A stretch of 17,424 bases of DNA from Bryobacteraceae bacterium (GTDB lineage: Bacteria; Acidobacteriota; Terriglobia; Bryobacterales; Bryobacteraceae). The stretch's first letter is position 1. Every line of letters starts with the position of its first letter. Shown here one piece after another: positions 6,153 through 13,604 of the stretch. A program made the translations under genes and the position numbers. The notes under the pieces are model-generated. The model worked only from the letters and a program-made list of their open reading frames with translations. It was not told the origin of the DNA and did no database searches. The stretch spans positions 1 through 17,424 of the forward strand of contig JANXXV010000002.1 in assembly GCA_025350445.1 (NCBI GenBank), in the 5' to 3' direction.

Positions 6153-7442
6153 GTGCGCACGTTCGCGATTCACAATTTCGGGTGCCGGGCCTCGCAGGCC
6201 GACGGCGCGGCATTGGAGTCGCTGCTGGCGGGCAACGGGTTCGAAGCCGACCGCAATCACCCCGACTTTTTCATTCTGAATACGTGTACGGTGACCGCCG
6301 CCGCTGATGAAGAAGTGCGGCAGACAGTGCGAAAGGTTCATCGGGAAAATCCGAGTAGCCGTATTGTTGTGACGGGCTGCTATGCGCAACGGGCGCCAGA
6401 GGAGATTGCGGCGCTACCCGGGGTTTCCATGGTGATCGGGAACTCGCACAAGACACAGATTGCGGGGCTGCTGGCGGACCCGTCGGCTGAGTTCCACGGC
6501 GAAGTCCACGTCGGAGATATATTCGGCCAGCACGAATTCCTGGCGTCGCCCGTGGAGGCGGCCGGAATCGACCGGTCCCGTCCGAATTTGAAAATCCAGG
6601 ACGGCTGCAACAACCGCTGTTCGTTTTGTATTATCCCGTTTGTGCGCGGACGAAGCCGGAGCGCGCCCGTGCAACAAATTGTGGCACAAGTGCGGGATTT
6701 GAGCGCGCGGTACCGGGAGGTAGTGCTGACCGGCATCAACCTGGGCCGTTGGGGCCGGGAACCGGGTAGCAGTCCGCGGCTGGCCGGTCTGCTGCGGCTA
6801 TTGCTTGCCCAGACCGATGTCGGCCGTTTGCGGCTGAGCTCAGTGGAACCGATGGATTTCTCGGACGACCTGCTGCGGCTGATGGCGGATTCGCCGCGGA
6901 TTGCCAAGCACGTCCATGCGCCGCTGCAATCCGGATCGGATACAGTGCTGCGCCGGATGCACCGAAAATACCGGCCGCGCCATTATGAAGATCGAATTTG
7001 GAAAGCCCGGCAATGGATGCCGGAGGCGGCGATTGGCGCGGATGTGATGGTGGGATTCCCAGGGGAGACGGAAGCGGAATTCGAACAGACGCGGGCCTTC
7101 ATTGAACGGCTGCCGTTCACCTATCTGCATATTTTCCCTTATTCCGAACGGCCCGGTACGCCCGCAGCCGAGCGGACGGATCAAGTGCCGGTTGCGGTTC
7201 GCCGGGCGCGTGGGCGAATCCTGAAGGAATTGGGATTGGCCAAAAATGCGGCTTTCCGGCGGGCGATGCTGGGCCGGACGTTGCCGGCAGTGACGTTGCA
7301 AGACCCGGCTTTCGCCATGACCACGAATTACCTGAAAGTGGATTTGGCGCAGCGGCGTGCGCCGCGCGAACTGATCGAGGTTGAGATTGGCGGGATTAGT
7401 GAAACGGGACTCCGGGAGCGAGTCGCGTTTCCCTTGCTCTGA
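6153..7442 (+). CDS. mtaB: tRNA t6A37 C2-methylthiotransferase MtaB-like
   Basis: A 429-residue radical SAM enzyme that would add a methylthio group to t6A at position 37 of tRNA, making ms2t6A. The N-terminal UPF0004 domain has the three cluster cysteines C11 (NFGCRASQ), C45 (LNTCTVT) and C76 (VTGCYAQ). The radical SAM domain carries CNNRCSFC (C152, C156, C159), and its DGCNNRCSFCIIPFVRG context is typical of MtaB rather than MiaB or RimO. Residues after about 365 form a short TRAM-like tail. GTG at 6153 is the best start: it gives the expected MRTFxxxxFGCR opening, and earlier in-frame codons run antisense into fliM. No clear ribosome site is seen. Its 3' end is partly duplicated about 290 bp downstream. 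Confidence 0.92.
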   Translation: MRTFAIHNFGCRASQADGAALESLLAGNGFEADRNHPDFFILNTCTVTAAADEEVRQTVRKVHRENPSSRIVVTGCYAQRAPEEIAALPGVSMVIGNSHKTQIAGLLADPSAEFHGEVHVGDIFGQHEFLASPVEAAGIDRSRPNLKIQDGCNNRCSFCIIPFVRGRSRSAPVQQIVAQVRDLSARYREVVLTGINLGRWGREPGSSPRLAGLLRLLLAQTDVGRLRLSSVEPMDFSDDLLRLMADSPRIAKHVHAPLQSGSDTVLRRMHRKYRPRHYEDRIWKARQWMPEAAIGADVMVGFPGETEAEFEQTRAFIERLPFTYLHIFPYSERPGTPAAERTDQVPVAVRRARGRILKELGLAKNAAFRRAMLGRTLPAVTLQDPAFAMTTNYLKVDLAQRRAPRELIEVEIGGISETGLRERVAFPLL

Positions 7443-7485
7443 ATCAATCGAGGCGGAGACTCCAAGCCGTTGTCCCGGATTGATT
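7442..7485. repeat. 8-bp inverted repeat after mtaB
   Basis: AATCAATC (7442-7449) is mirrored by GATTGATT (7478-7485), with 28 bases between. It could form a stem at the end of the mtaB transcript, but there is no T-run, so it is not a convincing intrinsic terminator. The right arm overlaps a candidate -35 box. Confidence 0.4.
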
Positions 7486-7507
7486 GAAAGATCAGGCGCA
7501 ATATAAT
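7480..7507 (+). promoter_or_regulatory. Candidate sigma-70-type promoter in the decayed region
   Basis: TTGATT (7480-7485) and TATAAT (7502-7507) are 16 bp apart. A small ORF starts 7 nt after the -10. The elements match consensus well, but nothing functional is recognised downstream, so this may be the promoter of a lost gene. Confidence 0.45.
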
Positions 7508-7514
7508 CGGGCGG

Positions 7515-7667
7515 ATGTCGATTGGAAGAAATACCCCGAAGATACTTCTGAGCTCAACCCCACTTCTTTGTGCAAATGCTGCCGCCCCCAGGAGGAAGGC
7601 CCACTCCCGCCATCCGGAAGCGAGCGGAATGATCATGTTCTTTCATGACCTAATTTTTGGAGAGTGA
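7515..7667 (+). CDS. Small ORF, possible remnant or leaderless peptide
   Basis: A 50-codon ORF (start MSIGRNTPK, end FHDLIFGE) beginning 7 nt after a TATAAT. It has no ribosome binding site. A short hydrophobic stretch (ILLSSTPLLCANAAA) could be a poor signal peptide. I recognise no family. It may be noise in the degraded stretch between mtaB and its duplicated tail; it is listed because of the promoter in front of it. Confidence 0.2.
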   Translation: MSIGRNTPKILLSSTPLLCANAAAPRRKAHSRHPEASGMIMFFHDLIFGE

Positions 7668-7671
7668 GATC

Positions 7672-7746
7672 GAGTTTGGCGGTGTCAGTGAAACGGGACT
7701 CAAGGAACGAGCCCTCTTTCCGCTGCTCTGCATCAGTCGAGCCGGA
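7672..7746 (+). pseudogene. Diverged second copy of the mtaB 3' end
   Basis: This stretch aligns without gaps to 7383-7457, with 59 of 75 bases identical by hand count. In the mtaB frame it reads EFGG.SETGL.ER..FPLLC, against EIGG.SETGL.ER..FPLL* for the real gene. The mtaB stop codon TGA has become TGC here, so the frame runs on. The similarity extends about 15 bases past the mtaB stop, so the duplicated unit includes the intergenic junction. Nothing of the rest of mtaB is present upstream. This is a fragment left by duplication or allele replacement, not a gene. Confidence 0.8.
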
Positions 7747-7894
7747 AATAAAGCCGCTTGTTGATTCTGCCCTTGTTCTCCGTGCGGAAGATTGACAGCT
7801 TACCGACTTCAGTAGTCGTAGCCACATGGGTGCCTCCGCACGCCTGCGCGTCGAAACCTTCAATCTCCACCACTCGCACGCGGTCGTCGACGAC
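7733..7894 (-). pseudogene. 3' fragment of an AlaX-type alanyl-tRNA editing protein
   Basis: About 54 codons on the - strand, ending in TGA at 7735-7733, read RVRVVEIEGFDAQ then ACGGTHV, then VGKLSIFRTENKGR and INKRLYFRLD. CGGTH is the signature of the tRNA_SAD editing domain shared by AlaRS, ThrRS and free-standing AlaX proteins; its Cys and His bind zinc and help hydrolyse mischarged tRNA-Ala. The upstream part of the protein, with the HxxxH motif, is missing: beyond about 7894 the frame continues as unrelated, arginine-rich sequence with no start codon. It is therefore the tail of a broken gene, convergent with the mtaB tail copy. The motif identity is strong; that it is not expressed is inference. 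Confidence 0.75.
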
Positions 7895-7904
7895 TGGCGG
7901 CGCT

Positions 7905-8210
7905 GCGGGACTACGCCGGCGCCAGGTGGAATCTCTTTCGCGGGAAAGCGAGGATCTGGCAGCGCGCCGCGTTGAGATTGAGGCGTACCGCCTGAAGGTT
8001 GAGGCGTACCGGCTGGAACTTGAGGCGAACCGTCAACAAGTGAGCGGATTGGAAAGGCAGTTGGCCGAAGAGGGCGAACAGGTTACCGCCGGGCGAGTTC
8101 GTACCAACGAAGCGCTGGCACGTCTCGCCGCTATAGCGAGAAGCCTGGCCGAGGCCGGGGCCGGCTTTGAGTCCACTTTGACTTCACTCCTTAATGAGCT
8201 GCGCCGGTAA
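7905..8210 (+). pseudogene. Coiled-coil protein fragment
   Basis: The reading frame from about 7905 to the stop at 8208-8210 encodes roughly 100 residues of charged helix: RRRQVESLSRESEDLAARR, then a triple repeat around VEAYRLELEA (7977-8030, units of about 18 bases), then LERQLAEEGEQV and a C-terminal LTSLLNELRR. The pattern is a coiled coil. Upstream the same frame continues open to 7758, but only as antisense of the alaX fragment, so the true N-terminus is lost or replaced. I do not recognise the family. It may be the C-terminal part of a longer gene truncated by the same rearrangement. Confidence 0.5.
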
Positions 8211-8765
8211 CGAGCGTGGCGAGTAATGCCGGCCATCCGCAAAGCGTATACCCTGTCAAGCCGCGGAAGTTGGCGTGGAATATTGAGCGCTCCGAAGGTG
8301 GCATGGGACTTGATTTCGAACCCTGGCGAGACGTTTGCCGATTACGACGTGCGCTTCCCTAATATCTGGGACTAGTATTCGGCAGCCGGGCTGAAGCCGG
8401 GCACCGAGTCTGACCCTGTCCGGAACAAGCCCGAAGAATTGGATAGCTCCGCCGCCGCGGATCAGCGCCAAACTGAACGCCGGTAGATATCACTGGCAGA
8501 CTTCGGGGCCGGCGGGACATTCGGCATCGATTCAAGATAGCTGGAACCGGTTCCGCTACGCCGCGCGTCCCACTGAGGACCATCGGGGCTGAAAGCCACT
8601 GGAAGATTCGATCGCCGTTTGCCGGCGTTGGCGCACAAACAGAACCCGGACAGCGGGTCAAGGGGCCGCGTAGACCGGGTGCGCACGCCACAGGCGAAGG
8701 TGGAACTGCTGGTTGCCTCTTTAAGGGGTGGGATTGAGTCTGGCGATAGATACTAAAATTAAATT
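8211..8765. other. About 550 bp with no recognisable gene
   Basis: All frames are broken by stops, and the longest open stretches on either strand (about 70-110 codons) have no ribosome site or family resemblance. One - strand stretch near 8600 reads NLPVAFSPDG, faintly like a WD40/TolB-type blade, which may mark a decayed gene. I see no RNA gene. The end of the stretch holds a TAAAAT just before the POTRA gene. Confidence 0.6.
8754..8759 (+). promoter_or_regulatory. Possible -10 element (TAAAAT) of the POTRA gene
   Basis: TAAAAT ends 6 nt before the ATG at 8766 in a short AT-rich patch; TTGAGT (8734-8739) is 14 bp upstream, short for a -35. There is no ribosome binding site between this element and the ATG. 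Confidence 0.4.
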
Positions 8766-10157
8766 ATGCGCGTTTTGCCGTTCGTCCTGCTGCTTTGGGT
8801 AGCACCCGTTTTTTGTCAGACTGCCCGACCCAAGAAGCCGGCTGCCGCCAAGGCTACTGTGGAGAAAGCCACCGCTGCGGTACCCGCCACGGCATGGCCC
8901 GTGGGTAGCTTACTGGTCGAGGGGAACCGCATCTATTCGAGCGAACAGATTCTGGCTGCCGCAAGCCTGAAAGTGGGACAGATGGCGGGTAAAGAGGAAT
9001 TCGAAGCTGCCCGCGACCGGATTCTGGCCACGGGCGCTTTCGAATCGGTGGGCTATAAATTCGGGCCTGCGGATTCGGGGGCGAAGCAGTTCGCGGCCTC
9101 ATTCCAGGTGATTGAAATCGCGCAGGTATTTCCGTTCCGGTTTGAAGCTCTGACCGCCAGCGAGGCCGAACTGCGGAATTTCGTGAAGCAAAGGGAACCG
9201 CTGTTCGACAAGACAATTCCCGGCACGAAGGAAGTCCTGGCAAGGGTAGCGAAGGAGACCGGGGAGTATCTGGCGAAGGCGGGGCATCCAGAGAATATCG
9301 CCGGGAAATTGATGGGTGAAGGCACGAAAGCGTTGATCGTGGTTTTCGGCCCGAGTAACCTTCCCTCCGTGGCGGAGATCAAATTTACGGGGAACGAAGC
9401 GATTTCTACGCAAACGCTGCAAATGTCAATTGCCGGCGTAGCCGTCGGCGCAATCTATTCGGAGCCGCGCTTTCAGCAACTGCTCGACACCAGCATTCGC
9501 CCGCTGTACGAAGCGAAGGGCAAGATCCGGGTTACTTTTCCCAAGCTGGACACCTCGCCCGCCAAGGATGTGACCGGCCTGATTGTCACGGTGAAAGTAG
9601 CGGAGGGGCCCACTTTTAAGTTAGGCGACGTTAAGCTGGCGGGCGTCCCGGCCGGCGCCACGCTGGTGAAGGAAGCCAAGTTCAAGACGGGGGAACCGGC
9701 GAACTTCACTGAGATTGAAGAAGGTGTGGAGCGCATTCGTTCGATCGTGCGGCGCGGAGGCTACATGCTGGTGAAATCGGAAACCGAGCGCAAGATTGAC
9801 GATATGGAGAAGAAGGTCGACCTGATGATCCAGGTGGATCGGGGGGCGATGTATTCCTTCGGAAAGCTGAACATTGAGGGGCTCGACCTGATCGGCGAGC
9901 CGCAGATCCGCAAACTGTGGGCAATGAAGCCGGGTGTGCCGTTTAATGGCGAATATCCCGCGCTGTTTCTCACGCGTCTCAAGGACGATGGCTATTTCGA
10001 CAACCTGGGCAAGACGAAGTCGAAGCTGGATATCGACGAGAAGACCAAGATCGTGGACGTGACGTTGGTCTTTGCCTCCGATGGGAAGGCTCCGCCGGCG
10101 ATTGGACCGGAACGCGACGCGCAGGAAAAACGCGAACGGCAGCGGCGGCCGGAGTAA
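8766..10157 (+). CDS. POTRA-repeat periplasmic protein without a beta-barrel
   Basis: A 463-residue protein with a signal peptide (MRVLPFVLLLWVAPVFCQ), then an Ala/Lys/Pro-rich linker to about residue 42. The rest reads as a string of POTRA-like modules: about 45-120 (LLVEGNRIYSSEQI...GAFESVGYKF), 121-197, 198-282 (AEIKFTGNEAIS...), 283-360 (LGDVKLAGVPAG...GGYMLVKSE) and 361-440 (FGKLNIEGLDLIG...DDGYFDNL). POTRA modules recruit unfolded outer-membrane proteins or partners in BamA, TamA and FtsQ. BamA has five POTRAs followed by a roughly 400-residue barrel; here the protein stops after the modules with a charged tail (EKRERQRRPE). It would be periplasmic or lipid-free. Module boundaries are estimates, and the second is the least certain. 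Confidence 0.82.
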   Translation: MRVLPFVLLLWVAPVFCQTARPKKPAAAKATVEKATAAVPATAWPVGSLLVEGNRIYSSEQILAAASLKVGQMAGKEEFEAARDRILATGAFESVGYKFGPADSGAKQFAASFQVIEIAQVFPFRFEALTASEAELRNFVKQREPLFDKTIPGTKEVLARVAKETGEYLAKAGHPENIAGKLMGEGTKALIVVFGPSNLPSVAEIKFTGNEAISTQTLQMSIAGVAVGAIYSEPRFQQLLDTSIRPLYEAKGKIRVTFPKLDTSPAKDVTGLIVTVKVAEGPTFKLGDVKLAGVPAGATLVKEAKFKTGEPANFTEIEEGVERIRSIVRRGGYMLVKSETERKIDDMEKKVDLMIQVDRGAMYSFGKLNIEGLDLIGEPQIRKLWAMKPGVPFNGEYPALFLTRLKDDGYFDNLGKTKSKLDIDEKTKIVDVTLVFASDGKAPPAIGPERDAQEKRERQRRPE

Positions 10158-10162
10158 GAGCA

Positions 10163-10199
10163 GCGGGACCGGGGGTCCCGCGCGGACGCGGGCGTCCGC
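10163..10199. repeat. Double-hairpin element between convergent genes
   Basis: Two perfect hairpins abut: GCGGGACC-GGG-GGTCCCGC (10163-10181) and GCGGACGC-GG-GCGTCCGC (10182-10199). They lie between the stop codons of the POTRA gene and the SulP gene, so they could end transcription from both sides, but no T-run follows on either strand. A related hairpin element is found at 13934-13973, which suggests a dispersed REP-like family. Confidence 0.7.
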
Positions 10200-10205
10200 C
10201 CTCCT

Positions 10206-11729
10206 TCAGTGGATATAGGGCTTCAAATCGGATGCGGGCAAGCCCTGGCGTTGGAAGCGCGCCATCAGATTCTCCCGTTCCACTACCAGCGAATTGCCGC
10301 TCGGCGCGCGCTGAATTTCCCGGTTTGTGAACAGATCCAAACACGAATGATCGATATACATCAATTGCGCGGTGTGAATGTGGAGCGCGATATTCGGGGG
10401 AATTTGTTCCAGAATTGCCGCGATTTCGGGAATGTTGAGGAACGTAGCCGCGCCTTCCAGGTACAGGTGGGCGTCGTGATTCGGCTCGTCGAGTTCAAAC
10501 CGCAGCGTGATTTGTGAGATCTTATAGATCAGCTTCATCAGCGACGCCAGCAGCCCGATGATGACTCCGGTGAGCAGATCGGCCGCGACTATTCCGGCCA
10601 GTGTCAGGAAGTAGATGGCCACCGGGATGCGGTCGTATCGCATCAGCTCCTTCACGCTTTTCCACTCGATAAGTTTGAAGCCGGTATAGACCAGAATCGC
10701 GCCCAGACTGGCCGTCGGGACCAGGCGCAGAACATTCGGAAACGCGACGACAAATGCCAGCAGCCAGGCGCCGTGCAGAATGGCGGAACGCCGCGTGGCG
10801 GCCCCGGCCTGGACGTTCGCCGAACTGCGGACGATGACGCCGGTCATCGGCAATGCGCCTGCGAATCCACAGATCATATTGCCGAGCCCTTGCGCGGTCA
10901 ACCCGCGATTGAAATCCGTCCGCGGCCCGTTATGGATGCGGTCCACCGCAGCGGCCGAGAGCAGTGTCTCCGCGCTGGCCACAAACGCCATGGCTACGGC
11001 GGAAATTACCAACTGCGATTGGCGGAGCTTCAAGAAACTGTCGAAGGTGGGCCGGCGTATGGCATCCAGCAGGTTGCGCGGCACGTCCACATGATGCACC
11101 GGCAGGTTCCAGACGAAAGCCACGACTGTTCCCGCGATCACCGCGATTAGCGCCCCTGGCACCAGCGCCAGCGAAGGCGGCCGGAATTTGGCCCAAACGT
11201 TGAGCACGATCAGCGTCACAAAGCAAACACAAGCGGCGGGTAGTCGATCTCCGGAACGTAAGGCCAACATCGTGGCCGGGATGGCGAACAGATTCTCGAT
11301 TCCGCCATGATGCGGCGTTTCATCCAACATCACGTAGAACTGCCCGATGCCAGCAGAACTCCGATTCCGGCCAGCATCCCATAGACTACGGCCGGCGACA
11401 TGGCTCGGAACCAGCGGCCGAGTTTCAAGGTGCCCGCCAGGACCTGCAGCAGGCCGGCCAGAACCAGAATGGGCCCCAGCATCTCAATCCCGCGGTCCTT
11501 TACCAACTGGAATACAATGACCGCCAGACCGGCGGCCGGGCCGCTCACCTGCAGCGGCGATCCGGATATGCAACCGACCAACAGGCCACCCACGATTCCG
11601 GTGATGATGCCGGAGGCGGGCGGCACGGCCGGAGGCAATGGCAATGCCCATGCAGAGCGGCAGCGCTACCAGAAAGACGACCCAGGAGGCGAGGAAGTCC
11701 TTCAGAAGTGGGTTGGCCGGTTTCTGCAT
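10206..11729 (-). pseudogene. SulP-family anion transporter, two frameshifts
   Basis: Read together, three frames give one SulP protein of about 507 residues: MQKPANPLLKDFLASW from ATG 11729, then PPASGIITGIVGG..., then FYVMLDETPHH... to the stop at 10206. The first break is one extra base near 11627, where ASG should run straight into VPPASG. The second, near 11338-11346, is a net loss of one base (or gain of two) between GVLLAS and QFYVML. Expected features are present: about ten or more membrane helices, GLTAQGLGN and ALPMTGVIVRSSANV, and a C-terminal STAS domain (about the last 100 residues, with IDHSCLDL). SulP proteins move sulfate, bicarbonate or other anions across the inner membrane; the substrate is not readable here. 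The gene is either a recent pseudogene or carries two sequencing errors. Confidence 0.85.
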
Positions 11730-11779
11730 TGAAATGTGACTAAACCTCGAGTGTACTTGGTAGGAACATTTGACCCTCG

Positions 11780-11788
11780 TGATAGCAT
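11780..11788 (+). promoter_or_regulatory. Extended -10 promoter candidate for ffs
   Basis: TGATAGCAT has the TGn-TANNAT form of an extended -10. A transcript starting about 7 nt later would begin at about 11795, the 5' end of the SRP RNA. A TTGGTA (11757-11762) lies 20 bp upstream, rather far for a -35. Confidence 0.5.
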
Positions 11789-11795
11789 GGGTGGT

Positions 11796-11904
11796 TGTCA
11801 GGCCTCGGGCTTCGTGCAACGGGCGGCTGCAAACCCCGCCAGGTCCGGAAGGAAGCAACGGTAGTGGTTCAGCCTGTGTGCCGCGGATCACCCGAGGTCT
11901 GGCA
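11796..11904 (+). ncRNA. ffs: Small bacterial signal recognition particle RNA (4.5S type)
   Basis: The core CCAGGTCCGGAAGGAAGCA (11839-11857) is the highly conserved SRP domain IV hairpin, with its GGAA tetraloop at 11847-11850, and GTGTGCCG follows on the 3' side as in E. coli 4.5S RNA. The ends pair: TGTCAGGCCTCGGG (11796-11809) with CCCGAGGTCTGGCA (11891-11904), with G-U pairs, and pairing may extend to 11793/11909. The RNA binds Ffh and targets membrane and secreted proteins to the translocon. The compact form lacks the Alu domain. dnaX starts 10 nt after the 3' arm; ffs just before dnaX is also the order in Bacillus. Confidence 0.95.
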
Positions 11905-11914
11905 ATTCCCATCC

Positions 11915-13600
11915 ATGTACCAGGTCATCGCCCGAAAATACCGCCCAGCAACCTTTTCCGAACTCGTGAGTCAAGAGCACGTGCGGACCACGCTGGAGAA
12001 CGCCATTACGCAGCGGCGGATTGCGCACGGCTACATCCTTTGCGGCCAGCGCGGCACGGGCAAGACGACGGTGGCGCGGATTATGGCAAGGTGCCTGAAT
12101 TGCGTGAACGGGCCCACGCCGAATCCCTGCGGAGTTTGCGCCAGTTGCCTGGAGGTGACGGCCGGCAATAGCGTGGATGTGATTGAGATTGACGCGGCGT
12201 CTAATCGCGGCATCAATGAAATGCGCGAACTTCGGGAGAACGTCCGCTACCGCCCGGCGCGCGACCGCTACAAGGTTTTTATCGTGGATGAGGCGCACCA
12301 GATCACGAACGACGCCTTCAACGCGTTGCTGAAGACCCTGGAGGAACCGCCCGAGTGGGTGGTATTCATTCTTTGCACTACGGAAGTTCATAAGCTTCCG
12401 GTGACGATCGCGTCACGGTGCCAGCAGTTCAGTTTCCGTTCGGTGGATTTTGTGGACCTGGTGGCGCGTATGCAGTGGATCTGCGACCAGGAAGGAATCA
12501 CTACCGACGAGGAAACGCTGGCGGTGCTGGCGCAGGCCGGTGAGGGCAGTGTTCGGGATTCGCTTTCCGCGCTGGACCAAGCGATTGCGTGTTGCGGGAC
12601 CACGCTGCATGCGGCGGAATTACGCGGACTGCTGGGGATGTTTTCGCTGGATTCGCTGCAGTTGGTGTCGCAGGCGTTGCTGGCAGGCGACTCGCAAAAA
12701 ATGCTGGAGGTGGTACAGGAGTTGGACCGCAACGGGCTGAATCTGCAGCATTTTTGTAGAGAGCTGGCGCGGTATTTCCGCAATTTGCTGGTGGCGAAGA
12801 TTGCCGGGAAAGAGACGAAGCTGATTGGGGCGTCGGCAGCCGAACAGGTCCGGATGCGCGAGACCGCGGCCGGTTTTTCCGAAGAGGACCTGACGCGGTA
12901 TTTGCAGTTGACCTTAGATGTATTCAAGGATTTGCAATATTCGCTGCAACCTAGATTGCATCTGGAAATCGGGTTGTTGAAGCTGGTGCATGTTGGAAAG
13001 CTGCTGCCGATTGAGCAGGCGCTGGCGGGTTTGACGTCCGCTCCGCCTGCGAAGATCGCGCCTCCGGTTTTGCGGCCCGCTGCCGTTGCTGCTCAAGCCC
13101 CGCCTGCTCCCGTGCGTGCCGGGCCATCGCCATTCGCCGCCGACAGTCAGCGCAAAGCGGCGGTTCCCGCGCCCCCGGCTCCTGTGGCGGCGGCAACGCC
13201 CAAGCCGGCCGCGGCATCCTCGGGTGACGACGATCTGAAAACGAAACTGTACAATGCGCTGGTGGAGCTGAATATGCCGTTCACGGCGGACGCCCTGGAG
13301 CATTCCCAGGTGAGCGAAGAGGGCGACGGACTTACGTTCGTCACGCCGAAAGAATATTCGCTCTCGATGACCGAGGGCGATATGAAGAAAGCGGTGCATC
13401 GCGCCTTGGGCAAGCCGATGCGGGTGAAAATCGCGTTCGGGCAGCCAGTGCTTAGCGATGCTCCCGCCGCGCCCCGGGCAAAGGCTCCGGTGGGCGATGA
13501 AGAGGTTTCGCAGCGGGCGTTATCTCATCCGGAAGTGCAAAAATTTCAAGAACTCTTCCCCGATGCCCACGTGCGGGCTGTGCGGGATTTGAAGGAGTAG
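11915..13600 (+). CDS. dnaX: DNA polymerase III subunit gamma/tau
   Basis: A 561-residue clamp-loader ATPase that loads the beta clamp and organises the replisome. The AAA+ module shows Walker A GQRGTGKT (44-51), a zinc module with C63, C72, C75 and C78, Walker B with DEAH (125-128) and the SRC sensor motif (167-169). Clamp-loader domains II-III follow to about residue 370. An Ala/Pro-rich linker covers about 385-440, and a C-terminal tau-like domain ends at 561. The start is ATG 11915 (MYQVIARKYRP), the family's canonical opening; the in-frame TTG at 11795 would translate through the SRP RNA and is rejected. No ribosome site precedes it, because the SRP RNA stem occupies that space. It is four bases from ybaB. 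Confidence 0.96.
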   Translation: MYQVIARKYRPATFSELVSQEHVRTTLENAITQRRIAHGYILCGQRGTGKTTVARIMARCLNCVNGPTPNPCGVCASCLEVTAGNSVDVIEIDAASNRGINEMRELRENVRYRPARDRYKVFIVDEAHQITNDAFNALLKTLEEPPEWVVFILCTTEVHKLPVTIASRCQQFSFRSVDFVDLVARMQWICDQEGITTDEETLAVLAQAGEGSVRDSLSALDQAIACCGTTLHAAELRGLLGMFSLDSLQLVSQALLAGDSQKMLEVVQELDRNGLNLQHFCRELARYFRNLLVAKIAGKETKLIGASAAEQVRMRETAAGFSEEDLTRYLQLTLDVFKDLQYSLQPRLHLEIGLLKLVHVGKLLPIEQALAGLTSAPPAKIAPPVLRPAAVAAQAPPAPVRAGPSPFAADSQRKAAVPAPPAPVAAATPKPAAASSGDDDLKTKLYNALVELNMPFTADALEHSQVSEEGDGLTFVTPKEYSLSMTEGDMKKAVHRALGKPMRVKIAFGQPVLSDAPAAPRAKAPVGDEEVSQRALSHPEVQKFQELFPDAHVRAVRDLKE

Positions 13601-13604
13601 AACG

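Noticed and set aside
7758..8210. A 150-residue CDS covering the coiled coil and upstream sequence
   Set aside because: Its first 45 or so codons are antisense to the alaX fragment, so the ORF is probably a chance fusion.
8462..8686. Possible WD40/TolB-like fragment on the - strand
   Set aside because: Only one short SPDG-type motif is seen, with no supporting neighbours; too weak to list as a gene remnant.
10158..10205. Intrinsic terminator for the POTRA and SulP genes
   Set aside because: The hairpins are strong but no T-run follows on either strand, so the element is listed as a repeat.
11795..11914. TTG start that would lengthen dnaX by 40 residues
   Set aside because: It would translate the whole SRP RNA; ATG 11915 gives the canonical DnaX N-terminus.
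12696..12701. Run of six A in dnaX as a programmed slippage site for the gamma form
   Set aside because: The codon phase (CAA AAA ATG) does not fit a -1 slippery heptamer, and no stimulatory hairpin is evident; the run is short for transcriptional slippage.
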